Part shown: positions 8,687 to 15,712 of the stretch, piece by piece
How the letters are laid out: each line of letters starts with the position of its first letter
Position numbering within the stretch: the stretch's first letter is position 1
From: JAFMKE01 sp047621945
GTDB lineage: Bacteria > Bacteroidota > Bacteroidia > Chitinophagales > UBA8649
NCBI GenBank assembly: GCA_047621945.1
Contig: JBLHMK010000031.1
Span: forward strand, 1 to 20,731
Length of the DNA stretch: 20,731 nucleotides
Direction: 5' to 3'
Made by a program: the position numbers and the translations under genes
Notes under the pieces: generated by a model
What the model saw: only the letters and a program-made list of their open reading frames with translations
Told to the model about the DNA's origin: nothing
The model's database searches: none

Positions 8687-8740
8687 GGTGTTATCCCCAT
8701 ACATCTAAAAAATTCAGGTTGGTGATAACACCTACCTGAA
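8687..8740. repeat. Compound inverted repeat downstream of the adaptor gene (GGTGATAACACC family)
   Basis: The hairpin has arms 8713-8724 and 8729-8740: TTCAGGT, one T·T mismatch, GGTG, loop ATAA, then the complement. On the minus strand it is followed by TTTTTT (complement of 8707-8712), so it looks like a terminator reading leftwards, although no gene ends there. GGTGTTATCCCC (8687-8698) is an inverted copy, with one mismatch, of GGTGATAACACC (8721-8732) and could pair with it alternatively. A related motif, GGTGGTAACACC, recurs at 17667-17678. Confidence 0.65.
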
Positions 8741-8782
8741 GTTAATAGAAAATTAAGTCCAAGTCACCACTCCGTTCAAGAC

Positions 8783-8802
8783 TTTAACCAACGTTGGTTA
8801 AA
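8783..8802. repeat. Perfect 20-bp palindrome
   Basis: TTTAACCAACGTTGGTTAAA is a perfect dyad with no spacer. It lies 158 bp before the VWA gene start. A symmetric site of this kind may bind a dimeric regulator or form a cruciform. No other copy was noticed in the window. Confidence 0.75.
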
Positions 8803-8803
8803 A

Positions 8804-8848
8804 GAGATTGCTTCCAGGCAGGCAGGTTCTTCACCTATCGCAATGACG
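8804..8848. repeat. Degenerate copy of a GAGATTGC...GCAATGACG dispersed repeat
   Basis: The segment begins GAGATTGCTTC and ends TCGCAATGACG, with a G/C-rich centre containing GGCAGGCAGG. ATTGC and GCAAT are the complementary ends. This is the arrangement of an intergenic repeat commonly seen in Bacteroidota and other genomes (CGTCATTGCGA ... GCAATCTC). The identification is from memory of that motif and only one copy is in view. Confidence 0.5.
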
Positions 8849-8960
8849 TTTATTATTTAGACTTGAACAAGCTACTTTCCCCTTCGGGCAACTAATCCCC
8901 TTCGTTTTTTGTTAAATTCACAAGAGAATCCATTTAAGCCCATCCGATAAAGAAACAGCA

Positions 8961-10877
8961 TTGTTAAAAAAGAGTATAATTTTCCTGCTTTGTGTACTCA
9001 TCGCCCAAATTTCGATAAGTCAAAGCTATGTTAAAAACATAGGGAACCCAGGCATTGATGATGGGTTAACTTGCTTAAAGCTTACTGACGACAAGCTATT
9101 TGTCAGCGGATATTCCGGCAAACAAACCTACCTAGCAATGCTCGATTTAGATGGAGAACTTATTTGGAAGAAATACTTTCAATTTTCTGATCACCGAAAC
9201 TTCATCAGCGACATTCTCATTGAAGGTAATACCATTGTTTTATGTGGCTACGGACATAATGCAGGCACGGCTGTATTTGATGAATTCTTTGTCAAATACA
9301 ACTATGTAGATCACAAGATTGTTTGGGCGCGTAAAACAGCCTTGAACATCAAGCCAAATAACATTCATTTATATAAGGGCAATTACATCATTACAGGGGA
9401 TGAATTTGCAAAAGGGAAATTTGGACTCTGCTTTCTAAACCTAGCAGCAAAAAATGGAAGGGTTAATGATTTTACTACGTGGTATTACACCGGCCATGAA
9501 AGCGCTTCTAATTCCATGATTATTGAAGACAAACTATTTGTTGGTGGAAGATATGGTCTGCGTCCAAAATCAGATAAATATAGAGCGTCAATATCTCAAT
9601 TTGAGCTTGAAGATTTCAGTCAAGTTCAAAGCAACTATTTCTTAAACTCTAAGCAAGATGAAGCTCGAGCTTATCTTTCAGATTTTGTTGCTTCGGGTGA
9701 TACTATTGTTGCCGCATGCTACAGCAATAATACAGGGATTGACAACAAGTATAGCTTGAGTTTATTAAGCACCTTGAAAGATGGAACCGTGAATTGGGCG
9801 TATGAATATGTGATTCCAGGATACTCTAGTCTAACTGTTCGGGATATGGCTATTGTAGACGATGGATATTATGTTTTCGGGTATACTAAATCGCCAGAGG
9901 AACAGCTCCTCCTTTCCAAGTTTGACAAACAGGGCTACCCGATTTCCGCCACATTAATCGGTGGGAAATACAATGAAAATGTCTTTATGGATCAAGGCCG
10001 ATTTTTAGCTATAGAAAATGGACATATCTATTTGGGTGCTCAGTCTAAAAGTTTAGGAGCGATGGGTGACTATGATAGTTTTGTATTGAAAATAAAGGAG
10101 AATGAAGCTTGGAGCGACTCCTGTATGCCGACCCAAAATGTAAAACTCAAAATGCTGGCCTATGAAGAGCTAATTGAAGGGTCGCTATATATGTCAGCGT
10201 ACGATACTACTTTTAAAGAAATGAATATTGCCTTTCAGCAAGGACCTAGTAAATCAGAAATCAATCAATTTGCTTGTAAACAAATAGAAGTTGAGCCGCC
10301 CATTGAAGAACCAGAAATTTCATTTAAAAACATAGCCTTTAACAATACCGTTTTTTTAATGGATGCCTCTTTATCCATGAATCGAGCGGATCGGATGCCT
10401 ATTTTGAAAAAGTCTTTATATCGTTTATTAAATTTCATGCGAGCCGAAGACGAAATTTCAGCAGTAAGCTTCTCCGACCAGGCCAATGTTGTATTAGATG
10501 CGGTAAGTGCCAGCCAAGCTGATGAAATTAGACTCCAAATTGATAGTTTAGCTTCAAGTGGTCAATCGGACGTCATTGCTGGTTTGCAACTAGGCTTAAA
10601 ACTGGCTAAGGCCAACTTCAGTGAAGAAGCAAACAATAGAATCATATTGACTACCGATGGGGATTTATCCTTTGGCAAGCTCAAAGAACTGAGCGATTTC
10701 TTAAAGAAGAATCCACCAGAAAACATAGCCTTTACCATATTCTTATTCAATAACTCAAGTACCTACTTCAATCAACTCCAAGAAATTGCGGATGAAGTGA
10801 ATGGGGAAGTCTTTGTTGTGAATAGAGAAAATATTGAAGAGATTTTATTGAATGAGTTAAGAGCAAAAAAGCAATAA
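8961..10877 (+). CDS. Secreted propeller-like protein with C-terminal von Willebrand factor A domain
   Basis: The protein has 638 residues and a TTG start; no upstream ATG is in frame, and the TTG directly opens a signal peptide (LKKSIIFLLCVLIAQISISQ). Residues 25-390 contain spaced β-strand repeats ending in glycine motifs (VSGYSGK, LCGYGHN, ITGDEFA, VGGRYG, VFGYTKS, YLGAQSK), resembling a β-propeller of the kind seen in Bacteroidota surface proteins. A proline/glutamate linker (EPPIEEPE) leads to a VWA domain from about residue 458. Its MIDAS metal site is intact: Asp468-x-Ser470-x-Ser472, Ser536 in SGQSDVIAGL, and Asp566 in LTTDGD. It is probably periplasmic or surface exposed and binds a protein ligand through Mg2+. 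There is no type IX sorting domain at the end. Substrate and partner are unknown. Confidence 0.82.
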   Translation: MLKKSIIFLLCVLIAQISISQSYVKNIGNPGIDDGLTCLKLTDDKLFVSGYSGKQTYLAMLDLDGELIWKKYFQFSDHRNFISDILIEGNTIVLCGYGHNAGTAVFDEFFVKYNYVDHKIVWARKTALNIKPNNIHLYKGNYIITGDEFAKGKFGLCFLNLAAKNGRVNDFTTWYYTGHESASNSMIIEDKLFVGGRYGLRPKSDKYRASISQFELEDFSQVQSNYFLNSKQDEARAYLSDFVASGDTIVAACYSNNTGIDNKYSLSLLSTLKDGTVNWAYEYVIPGYSSLTVRDMAIVDDGYYVFGYTKSPEEQLLLSKFDKQGYPISATLIGGKYNENVFMDQGRFLAIENGHIYLGAQSKSLGAMGDYDSFVLKIKENEAWSDSCMPTQNVKLKMLAYEELIEGSLYMSAYDTTFKEMNIAFQQGPSKSEINQFACKQIEVEPPIEEPEISFKNIAFNNTVFLMDASLSMNRADRMPILKKSLYRLLNFMRAEDEISAVSFSDQANVVLDAVSASQADEIRLQIDSLASSGQSDVIAGLQLGLKLAKANFSEEANNRIILTTDGDLSFGKLKELSDFLKKNPPENIAFTIFLFNNSSTYFNQLQEIADEVNGEVFVVNRENIEEILLNELRAKKQ

Positions 10878-10923
10878 AGGAACTGTTTTTAAATGCGAAC
10901 TGTTAATCTGAAAAACTACAAGT

Positions 10924-11238
10924 GTGGAAGTAATAAAAGCAAGTGATAAGGATTTTGAAGAATTGTTAGCCAACAATGAAAAAGTGATTGTAAAGTACTA
11001 TGCTGGATGGTGTGGTTCTTGCCGATTGATTGCCCCCAAATTTAACAAGTTAGCGGGTCTAGAAGAAAATGAGCAAGTTACCTTTCTAAGTGTTGATGCA
11101 GAGAATAGCCCTAAAGCAAGATCTTTAGCAAAAGTTAATAATTTACCATTCTTTGCTGGCTTTAAAAACGCTGAACTTGTTGAAGGTTTTCCTAGTTCAA
11201 AAATTGAAGCAGTTGAAGAGTTAATCAAAAAGTTGTAA
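10924..11238 (+). CDS. Thioredoxin-family protein (WCGSC active site)
   Basis: This 104-residue single thioredoxin domain has no signal peptide, so it should be a cytosolic thiol-disulfide reductase. The redox motif is Trp29-Cys30-Gly-Ser-Cys33 (WCGSC rather than the classical WCGPC), and the cis-proline is Pro75 in NNLPFF. The start codon is GTG; the next residues EVIKASDKDFEELL form the normal first β-strand and helix, so the start is correct. The stop is 1 nt before the ATG of the small acidic gene, giving tight translational coupling. The Gly-Ser dipeptide should shift the redox potential compared with WCGPC thioredoxins; this is an inference from the family. Confidence 0.9.
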   Translation: MEVIKASDKDFEELLANNEKVIVKYYAGWCGSCRLIAPKFNKLAGLEENEQVTFLSVDAENSPKARSLAKVNNLPFFAGFKNAELVEGFPSSKIEAVEELIKKL

Positions 11239-11239
11239 G

Positions 11240-11485
11240 ATGAAAATTCCAGCAATCAAAAGAATAATCGAGTCCAATTATACCCTTGAAATGCTTGACG
11301 AAGCGGAAGAGGCTTTAATTAATGAGCAAGAACCTACAATAGACATAGAAGGTGATGATGATGGTGAACAACTCACCCATATATTTGCCGCAAAGTGGGT
11401 TATTGAATACATGCAAAGTACCGGGAAGGATTTTAAAACTTCTCTTAGGGAGTACACGCAAAAAGTAAGAAATTCTATTTCTTAA
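11240..11485 (+). CDS. Small acidic conserved protein, resembles DUF6952
   Basis: This is an 81-residue cytosolic protein with no membrane segment or known catalytic motif. It is helical at both ends (PAIKRIIESNYTLEMLDEAEEALINE; AAKWVIEYMQST...SLREYTQKVR) around an acidic centre IDIEGDDDGEQLTH. To my recollection this pattern matches a small Bacteroidota family (DUF6952) usually found beside a thioredoxin or peroxiredoxin. Here it starts 1 nt after the thioredoxin stop, so it is probably co-translated and may be a partner or regulator of thiol redox proteins. The function is unknown. Its 3' end overlaps the convergent haem lipoprotein gene by 11 nt. Confidence 0.75.
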   Translation: MKIPAIKRIIESNYTLEMLDEAEEALINEQEPTIDIEGDDDGEQLTHIFAAKWVIEYMQSTGKDFKTSLREYTQKVRNSIS

Positions 11486-12092
11486 AAGTTACCACCCACA
11501 TTCCACGTACATCTCCAGCTTCATAACCGGTGGCTTGATCATTGGGGTATAATTCAGCAATCTTTTTAGACGCTTTCTTGTTTAGGGTTTCTCCTTTGAT
11601 ACCATGACATTTGGTACAATTACCCATTACAAAGATGGGTTGGTAATACTTATAGATGCCGTCTACTACGCTCATTTCACCCACACATTCTTTACCCAAA
11701 CTTTCTTGACTAGCATAGAAGTCCAAAATTAACTGTTCATCATCACTAGGTGCATTTGCCGCATTTCTCAATTGACTAGACGTGCGCTTAATTGTTACTC
11801 CATACTCCTCAGAAAGATCGTTAAGCAAATGACTGGCGTTTAAATTACAATAAGCAATAGCTTCTTTAAATCCGGCGGTATCGATTGTGGTGCTTAATGC
11901 ATTACTTAAGGTTGCGGCTGAAGCTCTTATGGCATCAATGGCAACCGGCTGAATTTGAGCTAAATCAGAAACTCTGTAGACTTCAACTTCTTCTCCCTTA
12001 TTAGGATTGTTTGAAACACATGAAAATAAGGCTAGACAAAGAATTAGCGGTAAAACAAATTTATTGATTGGATAGAATGGTTTTATATTCAT
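11475..12092 (-). CDS. c-type haem lipoprotein, DUF3365/Tll0287-like
   Basis: The protein has 205 residues. A lipoprotein signal peptide ends in the lipobox LFSC (Cys25), so it should be lipid-anchored on the periplasmic or outer membrane side. The body fits DUF3365 (Tll0287-like) haem sensors: AIAYCNLNAS, then helices, and the c-type haem attachment motif Cys159-Thr-Lys-Cys162-His163 in NCTKCHGIKGETL. DUF3365 domains sense redox state or ligands in some histidine kinases; here the domain stands alone. The ATG lies inside the last 32 nt of the S41 peptidase gene in another frame, so translation is probably coupled. At the other end it overlaps the convergent small acidic gene by 11 nt. Confidence 0.82.
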   Translation of the reverse strand: MNIKPFYPINKFVLPLILCLALFSCVSNNPNKGEEVEVYRVSDLAQIQPVAIDAIRASAATLSNALSTTIDTAGFKEAIAYCNLNASHLLNDLSEEYGVTIKRTSSQLRNAANAPSDDEQLILDFYASQESLGKECVGEMSVVDGIYKYYQPIFVMGNCTKCHGIKGETLNKKASKKIAELYPNDQATGYEAGDVRGMWVVTFKK

Positions 12093-13731
12093 CAGGGTTG
12101 TTTATGAGTTCAACTGCTTTCGCCACCTCAATGTCGTAGACAAATCCATTTTCGATAGCTCCTTCACGATAAAAATAACGGGTTACAATTTCATTTTCTA
12201 AAAGTCGCTTAATCTCATCGCTTTGCTTTTGCAAATCGTTTTTCTTGTCATGTCCAATTTTAGTTTGGAGTGCCTCAAACTCAGCAGAAATACCGTCGAA
12301 GTATTCCTCCTCTTCAGCTACCTCTTTAAACTCGTCCAATAGCGCTTCACTTTCTGTAGAGTAATCGTAATCCTTATCTTGAAGCCAAGCCACGAAATCC
12401 GCATATTCATCGTCACTTATTCGGAAGTCTTTACCGTCATGTAACTCTTGGTTCTTCGCTCTATACATTGTTGCATAGTCAAAGAACAAGTCCTTTCTTC
12501 CCAAGCTAACCGTAATATCTGAAAGGTATTCAACCTCTGTCAAAAAATCAGGGTCAATTCCTCCACCATCATACACCGTTCGGCCACTCTTCGTTTGAAA
12601 AGCAACTTTTAAGGAATCCGGCAATCTTTTCACAGCACCATCTTCGTCTTTTTCAGCATAATTAATTGCTTGAATACATCTTCCACTTGGGATATAGTAT
12701 TTCGCGGTAGTAACTTTAAGTTGAGTGTTGTAGGTTAATTTTCTCGTTGTCTGCACTAAGCCTTTACCAAATGTTTTTTGACCAATGATTACTCCTCTGT
12801 CCAAATCTTGAATAGCTCCACTTACAATTTCAGAAGCAGAAGCAGAACCTCTATTCGTTAAAACCACTAAAGGAATTTCTGTATCTAAAGGCTCATTAAT
12901 CGTTTTAAACTCTTTGTCCCACTCTTCAATTTTACCTTTTGTAAAAACGACTAATTCCCCTTTATCGATAAATACATTCGTAATGTTAACCGCTTCGTGC
13001 AATAATCCACCTGGATTACCCCTAACGTCTAATACCAAGCCTTTCATTTCAGGGTTGTCCTTTTTCAATGCTTCAAAAGCGTCTTTCACTTCTTTTCCAG
13101 CTTGTTGGGTGAAATTCCCCAATTTAATGTATCCAATTCCATTTTCTACCGTTCCATAAAAAGGAACATTTTTCACTTTCACTTCTTCCCGTGTAATCTC
13201 TTTGGTAAGCTTCTCATCACTTCCATCCGCTTTAGGACGCAATATGTCTACACTAATGGTAGTACCAGGTTCTCCTTTCAAAAACTTAGATACCTCTTCA
13301 GATGTTTTTCCAGTAACGGTTTGACCATCTACAGAAACAATCTTATCGCCAGCAATTAATCCTGCTTTATCCGCTGGATAGCCTGCGTAAGGTTCTGAAA
13401 TCACAATATAGTCGTCATCTTTTTTTATCAGGGAGCCAATTCCACCGTACTTACCAGTAGTTTGAAATCTATAGTTTTCAATCTCTGCTTCAGAATAATA
13501 ATTAGTGTATGGATCTAAAGACTTCAGCATAGCATCAATACCCGTTTGCATAAATTCGTTAGGGTCAATGTCATCTACATAATAAGAGTTCAACTCTTTA
13601 TATAAGGTGGCAAATATTTCCAAATTCTTAGAGATCTCGAAATACTCTGTTTTTGCAGTTGTTGCCGCCACTCCTATTGCGCCAGCTAAAACTAACACTA
13701 TGATCCATCTCATTTTTTTCAATACTTCCAT
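12061..13731 (-). CDS. Carboxyl-terminal processing peptidase, S41A family (Ctp/Prc-like)
   Basis: From the ATG at 13731 the protein has 556 residues. It has an N-terminal membrane anchor or signal (MRWIIVLVLAGAIGVAATTA), a short helical region, a PDZ domain (YGGIGSLIKKDDD...GYPADKAGLIAGDKIVSVDG) and an S41 core. The catalytic dyad is visible as Ser298 in NRGSASASEI and Lys323 in KTFGKGLVQ, the expected 25 residues apart. An acidic helical C-terminal extension of about 150 residues follows. It should cleave periplasmic or envelope proteins near their C-termini. The frame also opens at a TTG (13752), but the ATG has AGAGGA just upstream and the TTG lies at about the predicted transcription start, so the ATG is preferred. 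The gene overlaps the haem lipoprotein gene. Confidence 0.93.
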   Translation of the reverse strand: MEVLKKMRWIIVLVLAGAIGVAATTAKTEYFEISKNLEIFATLYKELNSYYVDDIDPNEFMQTGIDAMLKSLDPYTNYYSEAEIENYRFQTTGKYGGIGSLIKKDDDYIVISEPYAGYPADKAGLIAGDKIVSVDGQTVTGKTSEEVSKFLKGEPGTTISVDILRPKADGSDEKLTKEITREEVKVKNVPFYGTVENGIGYIKLGNFTQQAGKEVKDAFEALKKDNPEMKGLVLDVRGNPGGLLHEAVNITNVFIDKGELVVFTKGKIEEWDKEFKTINEPLDTEIPLVVLTNRGSASASEIVSGAIQDLDRGVIIGQKTFGKGLVQTTRKLTYNTQLKVTTAKYYIPSGRCIQAINYAEKDEDGAVKRLPDSLKVAFQTKSGRTVYDGGGIDPDFLTEVEYLSDITVSLGRKDLFFDYATMYRAKNQELHDGKDFRISDDEYADFVAWLQDKDYDYSTESEALLDEFKEVAEEEEYFDGISAEFEALQTKIGHDKKNDLQKQSDEIKRLLENEIVTRYFYREGAIENGFVYDIEVAKAVELINNPDEYKTILSNQ

Positions 13732-13755
13732 TCTTCCTCTTTTAATTACCAACGT

Positions 13756-13790
13756 ACAATGTAGTGATTAAGTATCTCACTTAAACCAAA
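13756..13790 (-). promoter_or_regulatory. Promoter of the S41 peptidase / haem lipoprotein unit
   Basis: The minus strand has TTTG (plus 13787-13790), a 23-nt spacer, then TACATTGT (plus 13756-13763), a near match to TAnnTTTG. This is the same TTTG-N23 spacing as at the mce promoter. Transcription would start near 13749, which splits this pair from the zinc peptidase gene upstream. Confidence 0.5.
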
Positions 13791-13838
13791 ATACTATGGG
13801 CTTTCTTGGGATTTAACATTACTTATAATTCCCTATTC

Positions 13839-14555
13839 CTATCTTCTTCTCAAAAGAAGTAATAGTAAATACGTGAATTGTGCCACTGAAGCTAATGCAG
13901 CTACGAAATAAGTCATTCCTGCCCATTTTAGTGCGTCTTTGGCTCCTTCATATTCTTCTCCTCTTCGTCCAGCTATACCACTAGAATCTAAATAAAGCAT
14001 CGCACGATGACTCGCATCAAACTCAACTGGAAGAGTTACTAAAGAAAATATCATAAGCGCACCCTGAAGCACCACTGCCGCCAATAGCAAATATCCACCA
14101 AAGGCTGTTGCAAGCAATAGAATTGCAGCAATCATTACATATTGTAAGTAACTTGCCGCAATACTTACCACGGGCACTAATTTGCTTCGCATGCCCAACC
14201 AAGCATAATCCGTAGCATGTTGAACCGCATGTCCACACTCGTGCGCAGCCACAGCCGCAGCGGCAACACTTCTTCCTTGAAAGACCTCAGGACTTAGATT
14301 AACCGTTTTGTTTGCTGGGTTATAATGGTCAGTTAATTTACCGGGCACAGACTGAACTATTACATCATCTATATTATTTTCACGAAGCATCTTTTCTGCC
14401 ACTTGCGCTCCAGTTAACCCGGAAGACAATGGCATCATTGAATATTTTTTAAATTTTGATTTTAATCTTCGCGATACTAATGAACCAATCAATCCAAAAC
14501 CCATGGAGATGATCATCATTAAAAAATACGGGCTATTCATTATTCCTTCTAACAT
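13839..14555 (-). CDS. Membrane zinc metallopeptidase, YugP family (Zn_peptidase_2)
   Basis: From the ATG at 14555 the protein has 238 residues. A first transmembrane segment lies at residues 10-26, then a soluble domain with GLTGAQVAEKMLRENNI and YNPANKTVNLSPEVF, then the zinc motif HECGH (His105, Glu106, His109) in AAAAVAAHECGHAVQHA. Three further hydrophobic segments follow, with EFDASHRA between them, which probably supplies the third metal ligand. This order is that of the YugP/PF04298 family of membrane metallopeptidases, whose substrates are poorly known. The frame opens one codon earlier at TTG (14558), but ATG is the natural start. It lies 41 nt after lemA, as part of a run of membrane protein genes. 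Confidence 0.9.
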   Translation of the reverse strand: MLEGIMNSPYFLMMIISMGFGLIGSLVSRRLKSKFKKYSMMPLSSGLTGAQVAEKMLRENNIDDVIVQSVPGKLTDHYNPANKTVNLSPEVFQGRSVAAAAVAAHECGHAVQHATDYAWLGMRSKLVPVVSIAASYLQYVMIAAILLLATAFGGYLLLAAVVLQGALMIFSLVTLPVEFDASHRAMLYLDSSGIAGRRGEEYEGAKDALKWAGMTYFVAALASVAQFTYLLLLLLRRR

Positions 14556-14596
14556 CAATTTTCTTTTTATTCTTATTTGTCAAATTTTATTACAAC

Positions 14597-15160
14597 CTAC
14601 TCATTACCAAACAAATCCTTAACATCTACATTTTCTCTTTGTTCCACTGGAATCTCAAAGAAAGTTCGTTTTGTCAAATTCATAAACTTTGCCATAATGT
14701 TTGTAGGGAACATTTCAACTGCATTATTAAAGTCTGTAACCTTCGCATTATAAAGCTTACGTGCTGAAGCAATTTCAAATTCAACTTCATTCATAGTCTC
14801 TTGAATTTGCATGAAATTCGTGTTTGCTTTAATATCAGGATAACGTTCTACTGCTACCATAATTCCACCTACTGCTTGTCCCAATTGATTTTCAGCAGCT
14901 ACTCGTTCATCTACGGTAAGGTTAGGATTCATTGCACGACTTCGCAGTTCAGTAAGCTTTACTAAAAGGTCCTTTTCATGCTTCATATATGCCTTAACAG
15001 TTTCAATTAAATTGGGTAATAAATCATGCCGTTTTTTCAAAGCAACATCCATTCCTGAGAAGGCCTCGTTTACAAAGTTTTTCTTTTTTATTAAGCCATT
15101 ATACATCGAGACTAGTGCTAGACCGAGCACCAATATGAGGCCAATTAATCCTATTGTCAT
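14597..15160 (-). CDS. lemA: LemA family protein
   Basis: This 187-residue protein has a single N-terminal membrane segment (residues 3-19) and a long helical cytosolic domain. Hallmarks of the LemA family are YNGLIKKKNFVNEAFSGMDVALKKRHDLLPNL in the first helices, AENQLGQAVGGIMVAVERYPDIKAN, and FNNAVEMFPTNIMAK near the end. The role of LemA is uncertain. In many bacteria it neighbours membrane peptidases (HtpX or others), and here it sits 41 nt before a YugP-type metallopeptidase, which fits. It starts 29 nt after the holin-like gene, so the three genes are likely one operon. Confidence 0.93.
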   Translation of the reverse strand: MTIGLIGLILVLGLALVSMYNGLIKKKNFVNEAFSGMDVALKKRHDLLPNLIETVKAYMKHEKDLLVKLTELRSRAMNPNLTVDERVAAENQLGQAVGGIMVAVERYPDIKANTNFMQIQETMNEVEFEIASARKLYNAKVTDFNNAVEMFPTNIMAKFMNLTKRTFFEIPVEQRENVDVKDLFGNE

Positions 15161-15189
15161 GGGTGTTTTTTTAAGTTCTAATAGTGAAT

Positions 15190-15594
15190 TTAATCTTTTT
15201 CTATAATAATTACCTTGCTCTCTCCATTATTAATGACCCTGTTTTTTGGCTCCTTATTGATAAAAGCTTTATTAACTACACTGTTTATTATAGAAAGAAA
15301 GATACTGAATAAAAGGGCCCAGCCGAAATTATCGGTAGCAAATCCATCCATAAATTTGTCCGCAATAAGAACAATCGCTGCATTAATTACTAAAAGGAAT
15401 AAACCTAAACTAACAATAGTAGCGGGAAGCGTTAGGAAAACCAATATAGGCCTTACCAAAGTATTCAATACGCTTAAAACTAAAGCGATTAAAATAGCAT
15501 AGAAAAAATTGCCTTCTGCGTGAATACCAGGTAGCAAATATGATAGTAACATAATGGCGGCTGCAGAAGCTAATGTCTTGAATATAAATTTCAT
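15190..15594 (-). CDS. Small membrane protein, phage-holin-4-2-like family (PF04020 type)
   Basis: The protein has 134 residues and four predicted membrane segments (about residues 7-23, 29-50, 53-77, 88-108), followed by a short charged cytosolic tail. The motifs LPGIHAEGNFFYAILIALVLSVLNTLVRPIL and LTLPATIVSLGLFLLVINA are typical of the PF04020 family. The family name comes from a mycobacteriophage protein, but these are ordinary chromosomal membrane proteins of unknown function and there is no phage context here. It is the first gene of the run leading into lemA and the zinc peptidase. Confidence 0.85.
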   Translation of the reverse strand: MKFIFKTLASAAAIMLLSYLLPGIHAEGNFFYAILIALVLSVLNTLVRPILVFLTLPATIVSLGLFLLVINAAIVLIADKFMDGFATDNFGWALLFSIFLSIINSVVNKAFINKEPKNRVINNGESKVIIIEKD

Positions 15595-15712
15595 AATTCT
15601 TTTATTTATTTTTCTTAGTTCAAAAATCGTTCTATTTTAATTTTTATGCCAAAATGACACCATAAACAACAAATTAATTTGAATATCTTCGTAATATAAA
15701 GCCCATGATCCT

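Larger units (their letters stand above)
8670..8960. other. Repeat-rich intergenic region without a gene
   Basis: I see no credible reading frame in these 291 bp. They hold a palindromic hairpin (8713-8740) with an inverted partner (8687-8698), a perfect 20-bp palindrome (8783-8802), and a degenerate copy of a GAGATTGC...GCAATGACG repeat (8804-8848). Short C/G-rich patches follow (CCCCTTCGGGC at 8879-8889, then CCCCTTCG followed by a T-run). The promoter of the downstream VWA gene must also lie here, but no convincing TAnnTTTG box is present. Confidence 0.7.

Noticed and set aside
8861..8920. Possible intrinsic terminator around CCCCTTCGGGC and the T-run near 8904-8912
   Set aside because: The G/C-rich patch and the T-run are not arranged as one stem followed directly by T residues, so I do not call it a terminator.
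13732..13752. TTG start of the S41 peptidase
   Set aside because: It lies at about the predicted transcription start and has no ribosome binding site, whereas the ATG at 13731 follows AGAGGA.
14023..14238. Minus-strand 71-codon frame inside the zinc peptidase gene
   Set aside because: A frame-shifted shadow of the HECGH-containing gene, with biased cysteine-rich composition and no support.
15190..15594. Prophage remnant suggested by the 'phage holin' family name
   Set aside because: No other phage genes, attachment sites or lysis enzymes are nearby; PF04020-type proteins are common chromosomal membrane proteins.
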